From positions 124,001 to 188,000 of the forward strand of contig NZ_CANMEZ010000003.1 in NCBI RefSeq assembly GCF_947496985.1: a stretch of DNA of 64,000 nt, in the 5' to 3' direction. The stretch comes from an uncultured Kordia sp. GTDB taxonomy: Bacteria; Bacteroidota; Bacteroidia; Flavobacteriales; Flavobacteriaceae. Numbering within the stretch: the first letter of the stretch is position 1; each line of letters starts with the position of its first letter. The position numbers and the translations under genes were made by a program. This document shows positions 8,689 through 16,505 of this stretch, piece after piece. Under the pieces are notes generated by a model. That model saw only the letters and a list, made by a program, of their open reading frames with translations, was not told where the DNA came from and did not search any database.

Positions 8689-9812
8689 GCTAATGCCTGT
8701 TTTAACGCTTTGAAAAATTGATCGATGTGTTGCTTTGTAATTGTTAATGGTGGAAGTATTCGCAATAGATTTGGATTTTTTGCACTTCCTGTAAAAATGT
8801 GATGTGTATGAATTAGCTTTTTACGTAATTTTGCAATGGGAAAATCAAATTCCAATCCAAGCATCAAACCTCTTCCTTTAACGTTTTTTAGTTTGGGGAT
8901 TTTGTTTGCTTTCGCTAGAAAATATTCAGAAACTTCAGTTGCATTCTGCATCAATTGTTCTGCTTCTAACACTTCCAATACCGCCAATGTAGCGCTGCAT
9001 GCTAAATGATTTCCGCCAAAGGTTGTTCCTAACAAGCCGAAAGAAGCCTTAATTTTTGGATGAATTAAAATTCCTCCAACCGGAAATCCATTTCCCATTC
9101 CTTTTGCCATCGAAATAATATCTGGTGTGATATGATGCTTTTGAAATGAAAAGAAATCTCCTGTTCTTCCAAAACCAGCCTGTACTTCGTCGGCAATTAA
9201 TAACGTATTGTAAGTTTTGCACAATACGGCTAATCCTTGATAAAATGCAGTTGTACTTTCGTCCAACCCGCCAACGCCTTGAATACATTCAATGATAACC
9301 GCGCAGGTTTTATCCTTTTTCAAAACTGTTTCCACTGCTTCTAAATCTCCCAAATCGACAAAATCTACTTTTTGTTGTGCATTTATCGGTGCTACAATAC
9401 GCGCATTATCTGTAGCTACAACTGCTGCAGAAGTTCGTCCGTGAAACGAATTTTTAAATGCTAGTATGTTTGTTTTATGCGTGTGAAACGAAGCGAGTTT
9501 CAATGCATTTTCGTTTGCTTCAGCACCTGAATTACATAAAAACAATTGATAGCCTTTGCAACGAGATAAACTTGTTAACTTATCTGCTAATTGGTTTTGC
9601 AAAGGATTTTGAATCGAATTGCTATAGAAACCTAATTTCTTTACTTGATTGGAAATTGCAGCAACATATTTTGGATGCGAATGTCCAATAGAAATTACGG
9701 CATGACCGCCATATAAATCAAGGTGTTTTTTATTATTTTTATCATATACATATACGTCTTTTGCCGCAATTGGCGTGATGTCAAATAATGGATATACATT
9801 AAATAAACTCAT
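8685..9812 (-). CDS. argD: Acetylornithine/succinylornithine aminotransferase
   Basis: A PLP-dependent class III aminotransferase that converts N-acyl-glutamate semialdehyde to N-acyl-ornithine. It has the NSGAEANENALKLA phosphate-binding segment, LLIADEVQAGFGRTG (PLP-binding Asp), the Schiff-base lysine in DIISMAKGMGNGFP, and GTTFGGNHLAC. Its 375 residues are normal for ArgD. It sits between argC and argF' in the operon. Confidence 0.93.
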   Translation of the reverse strand: MSLFNVYPLFDITPIAAKDVYVYDKNNKKHLDLYGGHAVISIGHSHPKYVAAISNQVKKLGFYSNSIQNPLQNQLADKLTSLSRCKGYQLFLCNSGAEANENALKLASFHTHKTNILAFKNSFHGRTSAAVVATDNARIVAPINAQQKVDFVDLGDLEAVETVLKKDKTCAVIIECIQGVGGLDESTTAFYQGLAVLCKTYNTLLIADEVQAGFGRTGDFFSFQKHHITPDIISMAKGMGNGFPVGGILIHPKIKASFGLLGTTFGGNHLACSATLAVLEVLEAEQLMQNATEVSEYFLAKANKIPKLKNVKGRGLMLGLEFDFPIAKLRKKLIHTHHIFTGSAKNPNLLRILPPLTITKQHIDQFFKALKQALA

Positions 9813-9824
9813 AGTTTGTTCGAT

Positions 9825-10802
9825 TTAAAAAAAGTTAGCTTTTAGTTGTAATCCTTCGGTTTCTTCAAAACCAAATAGCAGATTCATATTCTGAATTGCC
9901 TGACCAGAGGCTCCTTTTAAAAGATTATCAATACAACTTGTGATTAGTAATTTGTTTTCATGTTTATGAAGATGTAGCAAACATTTATTAGTGTTTACAA
10001 CTTGTTTCAAATGTATTTGAGCATCACTTATAAAAGTAAAAGCGGCTTCTTTGTAAAAACTTTCATATAATTCGATTGCGGCTTCTAAACTACCTTCAAA
10101 CTTTGTATATACTGTTGCAAAAATTCCTCTGCTAAAGTTTCCTCTGTTTGGCATAAAGTTGATGTCCGCAGTAAAATCATGTTGTAATTGTTGTACTGTT
10201 TGATGCATTTCGCCTAAGTGTTGATGTGTAAAAGGTTTGTAGTATGAAAAGTTATTATCACGCCAAGTAAAATGCGTTGTTTTAGACAAAGAAGTTCCTG
10301 CGCCTGTAGCACCTGTAACAGCATTTACATGAACATCATTCTGTATTAATCCATGATGTGCCAAAGGCAATATTGCAAGTTGAATCGCGGTAGCAAAACA
10401 ACCTGGATTCGCTATGTATTGTGCTTTTTTTATGGCTTCTTTTTGTAATTCTGGCAATCCGTACACAAAAGATAGCTCTCCAAAATCTTGATTGTCTTTC
10501 AATCTAAAATCAGTACTTAAATCAATAATTTTAGTCTTTTTTGAAAAGGTGTTTTTAGTCAAAAATGCTTTCGAATTTCCATGTCCTAAACACAGAAAAA
10601 CTATGTCTACATCCGTATTGATTGTATTGGTAAACAACAAATTTGTTGTTCCTGCCAAATCTTGATGCACATGACTTATTTTGTTTCCAGCATTCGAAGT
10701 GCTGTATACAAAGTTGATATTCACTTTGGAATGATGCAACAATATTCTAATTAATTCGCCAGCAGTATAACCAGCACCACCGATGATTCCTATTTGTATC
10801 AT
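9825..10802 (-). CDS. argC: N-acyl-gamma-glutamyl-phosphate reductase
   Basis: NADPH-dependent reduction of N-acylglutamyl phosphate. It has an N-terminal Rossmann glycine motif (IGIIGGAGYTAGEL), the active-site cysteine in ANPGCFATA, and the C-terminal GASGQAIQNMNLLFG typical of ArgC. Its 325 residues fit the family. It overlaps argG by 4 bases and ends 12 bases before argD. Confidence 0.95.
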   Translation of the reverse strand: MIQIGIIGGAGYTAGELIRILLHHSKVNINFVYSTSNAGNKISHVHQDLAGTTNLLFTNTINTDVDIVFLCLGHGNSKAFLTKNTFSKKTKIIDLSTDFRLKDNQDFGELSFVYGLPELQKEAIKKAQYIANPGCFATAIQLAILPLAHHGLIQNDVHVNAVTGATGAGTSLSKTTHFTWRDNNFSYYKPFTHQHLGEMHQTVQQLQHDFTADINFMPNRGNFSRGIFATVYTKFEGSLEAAIELYESFYKEAAFTFISDAQIHLKQVVNTNKCLLHLHKHENKLLITSCIDNLLKGASGQAIQNMNLLFGFEETEGLQLKANFF

Positions 10803-11995
10803 GATTCTGAGTTTACTTGTTGATATATTTTGTTTTGATTTCCTATAATTTTGATAAATCCTTTGGCTTCATCAGCTGTCCAATCGGAGTTTACTTCTCC
10901 ATAGCTTCCAAATTTGGCATTCATTAAATCATGTGTAGATTCAATTCCATCCAATGTAAAATGATACGGTTTGAGCGTGATGAAAACATCTCCAGAAACC
11001 TTCGCTTGACTATTTTCTAAAAAAGCCTCCATATCACGCATTACAGGATCTAAATATTGTCCTTCATGCAAATGCATTCCATAAAAATTAGAGAGATATT
11101 CTTTGTGTTGTAATTGCCATTTGGTCAACGTATGCTTTTCTAATAAATGATGTGCTTTTATACATATAATTGCTGCCGCTGCTTCAAAACCAACTCTGCC
11201 TTTGATACCAACAATGGTATCTCCTACATGAATATCTCTTCCTATCGCAAAAGCTGAAACCATGGTGTTTAAAGTTTCAATGTTGATTTCAGAAGCATTT
11301 TTTTGATCGTTTACAGCGATTAATTCTCCTTTTAGAAAAGTAAGTTTTACTTTTTCAGGTTTTTGCTTCTGCAATTGTGATGGATAGGCTTTTTCAGGTA
11401 GTGGATTTTTAGATGTTAAGGTTTCTTCGCCTCCAACACTTGTTCCCCAAAGACCTTTGTTGATAGAATATTTTGCTTTTTCCCAAGACAGATTGACGCC
11501 ATTTGCTTTTAAATAATTTATTTCTTCTTGACGTGTTAATTTTTGATCTCTTATTGGTGTAATGATTTCTATTTCAGGAGCCAATGTTTGAAAAATCATA
11601 TCAAATCGTACTTGATCGTTTCCTGCTCCAGTGCTTCCGTGTGCAATATAGTTGGCATTGATACTTTTTGCGTATTGAATAATTTCAATGGCTTGTACAA
11701 TACGTTCTGCGCTAACTGATAATGGATATGAATTATTCTTTAGTACATTCCCAAAAATCAAATATTTGACTACTTTTTGGTAGAACGTAGTTACAGCATC
11801 AATATTTTTATAGGTTGAAGCGCCCATTTTATAAGCATTCGTTTCAATAGTTTGTATTTCTTTTTTGGTAAATCCGCCTGTATTGATACTAACGGCGTGT
11901 ACTTCAAAGTTTTTCTCTTTGGATAAGTGTACAGCACAATAGGAAGTGTCTAAACCTCCACTGTAGGCAAGGACTAATTTTTTTGAAGTATTCAT
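10799..11995 (-). CDS. argG: Argininosuccinate synthase
   Basis: ATP-dependent joining of citrulline and aspartate. The N-terminal ATP-pyrophosphatase loop is LAYSGGLDTSYC. YIAHGSTGAGNDQVRFD is the citrulline/aspartate-binding region. At 398 residues it is full length. It is second in the operon and overlaps the acyltransferase gene by 4 bases. Confidence 0.95.
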   Translation of the reverse strand: MNTSKKLVLAYSGGLDTSYCAVHLSKEKNFEVHAVSINTGGFTKKEIQTIETNAYKMGASTYKNIDAVTTFYQKVVKYLIFGNVLKNNSYPLSVSAERIVQAIEIIQYAKSINANYIAHGSTGAGNDQVRFDMIFQTLAPEIEIITPIRDQKLTRQEEINYLKANGVNLSWEKAKYSINKGLWGTSVGGEETLTSKNPLPEKAYPSQLQKQKPEKVKLTFLKGELIAVNDQKNASEINIETLNTMVSAFAIGRDIHVGDTIVGIKGRVGFEAAAAIICIKAHHLLEKHTLTKWQLQHKEYLSNFYGMHLHEGQYLDPVMRDMEAFLENSQAKVSGDVFITLKPYHFTLDGIESTHDLMNAKFGSYGEVNSDWTADEAKGFIKIIGNQNKIYQQVNSES

Positions 11996-12609
11996 TTGTT
12001 ATCTTTTTTTAAAAACAAGGCTTGTTTAATTTTTTTTAATCTGTTGAAGACTTTTGCTTTTACTTTGGTTTCTTGTTTTGAGTTATCTGTATTTGGATCA
12101 TAAAGCATTCCTGTACACAAACACATTTTTTGGTCTGTCCGTTTTAACACATCAAAATTTTTGCAGGTTTGGCAACCATTCCAAAACGATTGATCTTCTG
12201 TTAATTCAGAAAATGTAACAGGTTTATAGCCTAGTTCACTATTCAGTTTCATAACGGCTAATCCAGTAGTTATGCTAAATACTTTTGCAGTAGGAAACTT
12301 ATTTCTTGAGTGTTCAAAAACTTTCTTTTTAATGAGTTTAGCAATGCCTTTTCCTCTATAATCAGGATGTACAATAAGTCCAGAATTTGCTACAAACTTT
12401 CCATGACTCCAGGCTTCGATGTAGCAAAAGCCCACGAATTTTTTACCATCTAAAGCAATTACAGCATTTCCTTGTTCCATTTTGGAGATGATGTATGCTG
12501 GCTCTCGCTTGGCAATTCCGGTTCCTCTAACTTGAGCAGCTTGTAAAATGGTTTCACAAATTGTTTCAGCATAAACAATATGCGAATTGTTAGCAATGAC
12601 AATTTCCAT
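11992..12609 (-). CDS. GNAT acyltransferase with cysteine-rich tail, likely first step of arginine synthesis
   Basis: First gene of the operon. Residues about 30-135 form a GNAT domain with the acyl-CoA loop in VHPDYRGKGIAKLI (the R/Q-x-x-G-x-G/A signature). The tail holds a cysteine cluster (GCQTCKNFD, then MCLCTG) that could bind zinc or iron; this is not part of an ordinary GNAT fold. As the pathway otherwise lacks argA or argJ here, it probably makes N-acetyl- or N-succinyl-glutamate. That role is inferred from operon position, not shown by sequence. A short lysine-rich C-terminus follows. Confidence 0.75.
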   Translation of the reverse strand: MEIVIANNSHIVYAETICETILQAAQVRGTGIAKREPAYIISKMEQGNAVIALDGKKFVGFCYIEAWSHGKFVANSGLIVHPDYRGKGIAKLIKKKVFEHSRNKFPTAKVFSITTGLAVMKLNSELGYKPVTFSELTEDQSFWNGCQTCKNFDVLKRTDQKMCLCTGMLYDPNTDNSKQETKVKAKVFNRLKKIKQALFLKKDNK

Positions 12610-13136
12610 TGTATTGAATTAAAAATGATTAAAATTTTATTTGATGTATGTTGAAAAGAAAGAACCGGACTCACCTAAGTTCCCAAAATAGAAATGTACC
12701 CTTACGGGCGACGGATAAAAAAGCGGCGTACGGGAATGCTGTTATTTGAAGAAATAACTACAGGTTGATAAAATGTTATGGATATTAAATGATACAAGAA
12801 ATGAAGAATAAAATTATATAATACTGATGCTAGATAGGTTATAGAATTAGCAGCGGCGACTGCGTAAGCGCAGAGTGGGTATCGTATTGTATATTTTATA
12901 TTGTGTATTCATTGGTACAAACCTACAAATTATAGTTATACATTGTATGTTTTAAAAAAAAATCTCTAAAATTTTAGGAATATTAAAAAAAAGCCCTCTT
13001 TTATTATGTTTTTCCTAAAATAATCGATGCTTCTATAAACAATCATCCTTACAATTTATAAATACCGAGAAGCTTTAATTTTATTAAAAAGGTGAAATAT
13101 CTAAATTTGAGATTATAACTTTTAAAATTATATACC
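12610..13136. other. Intergenic region with GC-rich hairpins and a possible Arg-rich leader ORF ahead of the arginine operon
   Basis: No full gene is supported. Local GC-rich stretches stand out: an exact 7-bp stem GTTATTT/AAATAAC at 12740-12757, the hairpin CTGCG-TAAG-CGCAG at 12860-12873, and CCC-TTAC-GGG near 12700. On the minus strand one frame ends with a stretch reading VRRFFIRRP before a stop near 12700, four arginine codons just ahead of the arginine operon. It has no ATG, only an upstream TTG about 25 codons earlier. The minus-strand TAGGTTTG (12918-12925) fits the Bacteroidota -7 element and would give a leader of about 300 nt. The plus-strand side holds the peptide promoter listed separately. 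Confidence 0.4.
13102..13109 (+). promoter_or_regulatory. Candidate -7 element (TAAATTTG) of the lanthipeptide-like gene
   Basis: TAAATTTG matches the Bacteroidota -7 consensus TAnnTTTG exactly and lies 28 bases before the ATG at 13137. No clear TTTG -33 box is seen at the expected distance, so this rests on the -7 element alone. Confidence 0.45.
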
Positions 13137-13400
13137 ATGAAAAAAAAGAATCTTAAATCATTGAATTTGAACAAGAAAATGGTTTCAAACTTTAACAGCT
13201 CTACTGTAAAAGGAGGAACTTTTTTAAGCATTTCATGTCAGCCTTTAGGGATTTGTGCTGAGACACAAGGATGCGAAACAGATGGATGTACTAATGGATG
13301 CCCTACAAACATTGGATGTACTCCAACGAATAATGGATGCAACCCAACAAATACATGTCCAACAATATCTTGCCAACCAATTGGTATTTGTAAAGGATAA
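13137..13400 (+). CDS. Orphan class I lanthipeptide-like precursor peptide
   Basis: 87 residues. The N-terminal MKKKNLKSLNLNKKMVSNF is the leader pattern (lysine/leucine/asparagine-rich, KxLxLNKKxxSxL/F) found in Bacteroidota lanthipeptide precursors. It ends in a double glycine at residues 26-27, a likely protease/export site. The core (28-87) has 10 Cys and 13 Ser/Thr, many spaced 2-6 residues apart. It begins and ends with near-identical SISCQPLGIC and TISCQPIGIC blocks. No LanB, LanC, transporter or peptidase gene is in this window, so any maturation must be encoded elsewhere. The gene has its own candidate promoter and a strong terminator. Confidence 0.72.
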   Translation: MKKKNLKSLNLNKKMVSNFNSSTVKGGTFLSISCQPLGICAETQGCETDGCTNGCPTNIGCTPTNNGCNPTNTCPTISCQPIGICKG

Positions 13401-13410
13401 GAATTTTTTG

Positions 13411-13436
13411 AAAAGCGAATTTCGGTTCGCTTTTTT
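13411..13436 (+). terminator. Intrinsic terminator of the lanthipeptide-like gene
   Basis: AAAAGCGAA (13411-13419) and TTCGCTTTT (13426-13434) form a perfect 9-bp stem with a 6-base loop, running into TTTTTT, 11 bases after the stop codon. Confidence 0.9.
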
Positions 13437-13532
13437 AGTTCGTTTGTTTGAATATTTAACGATTCTATGTATGGTGTACGTTTGGTATAAATTATACATT
13501 TCTTAAGTTAGCACCTTTCGGTTTTGCTGCTA

Positions 13533-14180
13533 TTATATATTGCTTTTTTTCTTCGCTACGACAAAATAACTAGATGCTCCTTTATAAATCTTCTCGGAAT
13601 CAACAGTCTGAAAATTTCCATTCGTGATTAAATCATCTAAATCAGAACTTTTGAGTCTTCTTATAGGAATTGGAATTATTCCAATTTTACACAATAGTTG
13701 AACAAGTCGAATTTGTAAACCAACTAAAAATGACAATTTACCTGCTAAGCAAGGCGTTACAGAAATAAATAAACCATCAGGCTTTAATAATTCATATATT
13801 CTTTTTACGACATTTTGGGGATCTGATATTGTGTGCAACATGTTGAAAGCAATAATTGTATCAAAAGACTCTTTTTTATATTCATTGTCAAAAATATCTG
13901 CTTGTACGAAATTTACATTTTTAACTTTGTTAGCAACTGCTTTTTCTTTTGCTATCTCAATCATTTTAGATGATATATCAATAGCATGAATCTCTTTCAC
14001 TAGACTGGCAAGTTCTATGGATGCTGTGCCAGTTCCACATCCATAATCTAGAACAATATTACTATCCTTAAGATACTTTTTAGTGTTTTCTCTAGATTTA
14101 TTATGAATATACTCAAAACGCTCTTCTGTTTTATCATAATTTTTTGAAGCCTTATCCCAAAACTCTTTCGATTTATTCAT
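13533..14180 (-). CDS. Class I SAM-dependent methyltransferase
   Basis: A Rossmann-type methyltransferase with motif I VLDYGCGTGTASIEL (residues about 43-57), the acidic residue of motif II in IHAIDISSKM, VQADIF (motif III) and FDTIIAFNMLHTISD (motif IV). After motif V/VI there is a hydrophobic stretch (AGKLSFLVGLQIRLVQLLCKIGIIPIPI) that may form a lid or membrane-facing helix. Substrate unknown. It stands alone on the minus strand, facing away from the lanthipeptide-like gene, so a role in peptide maturation is not indicated. Confidence 0.8.
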   Translation of the reverse strand: MNKSKEFWDKASKNYDKTEERFEYIHNKSRENTKKYLKDSNIVLDYGCGTGTASIELASLVKEIHAIDISSKMIEIAKEKAVANKVKNVNFVQADIFDNEYKKESFDTIIAFNMLHTISDPQNVVKRIYELLKPDGLFISVTPCLAGKLSFLVGLQIRLVQLLCKIGIIPIPIRRLKSSDLDDLITNGNFQTVDSEKIYKGASSYFVVAKKKSNI

Positions 14181-14572
14181 TTTATGTGCTATTTTTCGTT
14201 ATTTACTGATTATAGTTTTTCAAATTATATTTCAATACTATGGGTTTTGACTTTTTTTTGCTTTCTTTTGAGTGATACTTTCCCTTATAACTTATAGTGT
14301 TCAAAATATTTAAATTTTTCACAATAAGCTTAAATTGTGTGTATTGCACTCTATTTGTATTCTTGCCGTTGCCTAGAATAGGATAGGTTGCATAAGCATT
14401 TTGAGAAAAATTTGTAGGTTACGATTCATCACTAATTGTTTAAATTGTTGTTACTTATTAAAAAATAAACAGACTGAAAAATCAAAAGAAAAAAATTAGA
14501 TTGTTTGATTCAATTGAATAGGTTTGCAAAACTCGGAAGTATTCTGAATTTCCATTGTTTATTAAGGGTCAA
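14181..14572. other. Gene-free stretch between methyltransferase and AraC gene
   Basis: AT-rich. I see no ORF with coding character, no tRNA and no strong hairpin here. It presumably holds the methyltransferase promoter and the end of the araC-type transcript. Confidence 0.5.
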
Positions 14573-15421
14573 TTATTGTGCATTTTGGCCCAATCTATAT
14601 TCTGAGGGTGAAATATTATATGCAGCTTTGAACATTCTAGCAAAACTTGAGGGATTAGAAAAACCACATTCGTAGCAAATTTCGCTTATTGAATATTGAG
14701 AATGAGTGAGTAATTTTTTTCCTCTTTCTAATTTTTTCTGTCGTATGTAGTTTGCAGGAGAATTATCGTATATTTTATTAAATTTTCTTTTAAAGGAAGA
14801 AAGACTATTGTTAGACATAGCTGCTAAACGAGGTAGGTTTAATGGCTCATATAAATTTGCATCAATAATTTCTTCAAACGAAAAAATCTTATCCGAAAAT
14901 AATCTTCTTGTAATAGCGTTCAAATGTGAAGACTCCTGAGTTTGTAGAAGTAATAAAACAATCTCCTTTAACTTTACCGACAAAATATCTTCGTTAAGTG
15001 CATTTTTGTGATCGAAGAATTTAGTAACGCTTACAAAATAGGAACTCACCAAAGCCGAAGCATCTTGTTGAAAAATGTCTTTTTTTAATGGATGTGCTAG
15101 TTCTTTCCAAAATTTAGGTTTTTGATTATTGAATACTTTTTTTAATACATTTCTATCGAAATGGACCATAATTGTACTTAAAAAACCTGTTTCTCTTTTT
15201 GAAAGGGAATGTCCAACTGTTTTTCCGCATAAAGAAAGTATGACCGTTCCTTTTTTAGCTAAAAAACCTGAACCCGTTATATCTTGATTATTGCCTTCTA
15301 AAATATATGCAAAGCAAGATTCTGAAGGTAAATCTAGTTCTTCTTTTATAGGTAAGGATAATTGGTACCATGAGAATAATGGTTTTTCGAAGAGTAGGAT
15401 TTGTTTAAACTTATTAGTCAT
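14573..15421 (-). CDS. AraC family transcriptional regulator
   Basis: The C-terminal 100 residues form the two helix-turn-helix motifs of AraC proteins: LPRLAAMSNNSLSSFKRKF, then ISEICYECGFSNPSSFARMF and the closing SPSEYR. The N-terminal 180 residues resemble a sensing domain of the cupin type without a recognisable ligand motif. The neighbours (methyltransferase downstream, T9SS protein upstream) are on the same strand but separated. The targets cannot be told from sequence. Confidence 0.88.
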   Translation of the reverse strand: MTNKFKQILLFEKPLFSWYQLSLPIKEELDLPSESCFAYILEGNNQDITGSGFLAKKGTVILSLCGKTVGHSLSKRETGFLSTIMVHFDRNVLKKVFNNQKPKFWKELAHPLKKDIFQQDASALVSSYFVSVTKFFDHKNALNEDILSVKLKEIVLLLLQTQESSHLNAITRRLFSDKIFSFEEIIDANLYEPLNLPRLAAMSNNSLSSFKRKFNKIYDNSPANYIRQKKLERGKKLLTHSQYSISEICYECGFSNPSSFARMFKAAYNISPSEYRLGQNAQ

Positions 15422-15455
15422 ACATTATTTTTATACGCCTTAAGGTAGCAAATCG

Positions 15456-16286
15456 TTATCTCAATATAAGTTTTGTAATAATTCTTTTTTTGTCAAATAT
15501 TGCCTCTATAAAATAAATTCCTTTTTTTTCATTAAGGGTCAAATCAATATTTTGCTGAAATTGGTAATTGTTATTATAAACTTGGCGACCCATTATGTCG
15601 AAAATATGAATTTTAACTTCATATGGTTTATCTAGTTTAATGGTAATATTTCCACTTGATGGATTTGGATAAACACTCAAATTTTTATTTGTAAAATTAT
15701 TTTCATGTATTCCAAGTGTCACACATGGACTCATATTATGAGACGATAATGAATCTGTCATGTTAATTGGAAAAACGTCCCATTCTGTTGTTCCTAGTGG
15801 CCAATCTTTTTGACCTTTTTGAATTTCAGGCATTCTTATTAATGTAAAATTGTTCGTGGCACCTGAGCCAACAGACCATCCACTACCTGGGTCAACACCT
15901 ATTTCACCTATAATATCAAGTGTGTCCATTGTTGATATTTTCTTTAGCCATATAGCATCATCACCATTATAAGAAGTGATTGAATGAAGTGTATCTGCAA
16001 CAGCCGTAATTTGAACTGTAGCTGAAGGGTTAGCAATTACATAAACATCTTTTGAAAGTAGAGAGCCTTGTAGAAATAGATTATCTGTGGGCGTCAATGA
16101 GCCATTAATATTTAGATAAACAACATAGTCCGATAAATCAATTGTATTTTCTGTAGGATTATAAATTTCAAGAGCTTTATTAAAACTACTTCCTTCAATA
16201 TATTCAGAAAAAAATAAGTCAGTACATTGAGCTTGTGTATTATAAATTATTTGAAGAGTAATGAATATTGTTAAAAATACTTTCAT
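15456..16286 (-). CDS. T9SS-secreted lamin-tail-domain protein
   Basis: A signal peptide (MKVFLTIFITLQIIYNTQAQ) is followed by a lamin tail domain with the usual opening LFFSEYIEGSSFNKALEIYNP. After a linker the C-terminal ~75 residues (SVYPNPSSGNITIKL to KLILR) are a type A T9SS sorting domain, so the protein is expected to be secreted through the type IX system and attached to the cell surface. Such LTD proteins often accompany secreted nucleases, but no nuclease domain is present here. The start lies 20 bases beyond the attC-like structure. Confidence 0.85.
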   Translation of the reverse strand: MKVFLTIFITLQIIYNTQAQCTDLFFSEYIEGSSFNKALEIYNPTENTIDLSDYVVYLNINGSLTPTDNLFLQGSLLSKDVYVIANPSATVQITAVADTLHSITSYNGDDAIWLKKISTMDTLDIIGEIGVDPGSGWSVGSGATNNFTLIRMPEIQKGQKDWPLGTTEWDVFPINMTDSLSSHNMSPCVTLGIHENNFTNKNLSVYPNPSSGNITIKLDKPYEVKIHIFDIMGRQVYNNNYQFQQNIDLTLNEKKGIYFIEAIFDKKRIITKLILR

Positions 16287-16305
16287 TTAGTTTCTTTTTA
16301 ATGTT

Positions 16306-16505
16306 TGCTAACGGTTTTGTATATGGCTTGTAGCGTGTAAATTAAAAAAATAATTTCGGATTAATCACAAGCCAGATTTTTAAATTTCACTATTTATTTT
16401 TACTTGGAAAGTCGTCAAATTTAAAAATTTGGCGACTTTCCAAATGAGTCTTAACTTTGTTGAAGCGACTAATTAGCTATGAGCTATATACGTCTTAAGT
16501 TAGCC
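16306..16505 (-). repeat. Integron attC-like nested inverted repeat
   Basis: On the minus strand, GGCTAAC (16505-16499) overlaps the stop codon of the HNH-like gene. Then come 7 bases and GTATATAGC (16491-16483). About 155 bases later GCCATATAC (16327-16319), 6 bases and GTTAGCA (16312-16306) close the structure. The outer boxes pair over GCTAAC/GTTAGC and the inner boxes pair over 8 of 9 bases. This is the R''-L'' ... L'-R' layout of integron attC sites, which also sit at the 3' end of cassette genes. The boxes deviate from RYYYAAC/GTTRRRY, so this is attC-like and not proven. Confidence 0.5.
16404..16443. repeat. 19-bp near-perfect hairpin inside the attC-like region
   Basis: Arms at 16404-16422 and 16425-16443 are reverse complements over 19 bases with one T/G wobble, separated by two bases. 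There is no T run at either side. The sequence core is GGAAAGTCG / CGACTTTCC. It could be the central stem of the attC-like structure or a miniature element by itself. Confidence 0.85.

Noticed and set aside
12966-12977. CTAAAATTTTAG palindrome, 160 bases before the lanthipeptide-like gene, as a relative of the TACGG-type sites
   Set aside because: The distance fits but the sequence does not share the TACGG/CCGTA arms. AT-only palindromes are expected by chance here.
13255-13506. 83-residue ORF overlapping the lanthipeptide-like gene in another frame
   Set aside because: It reads through the terminator hairpin of the real gene. The leader motif and stop/terminator layout favour the 13137 frame.
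13533-14180. Methyltransferase as a maturation enzyme of the lanthipeptide-like peptide
   Set aside because: It is on the opposite strand, beyond the peptide's terminator, and has no RiPP-enzyme feature.
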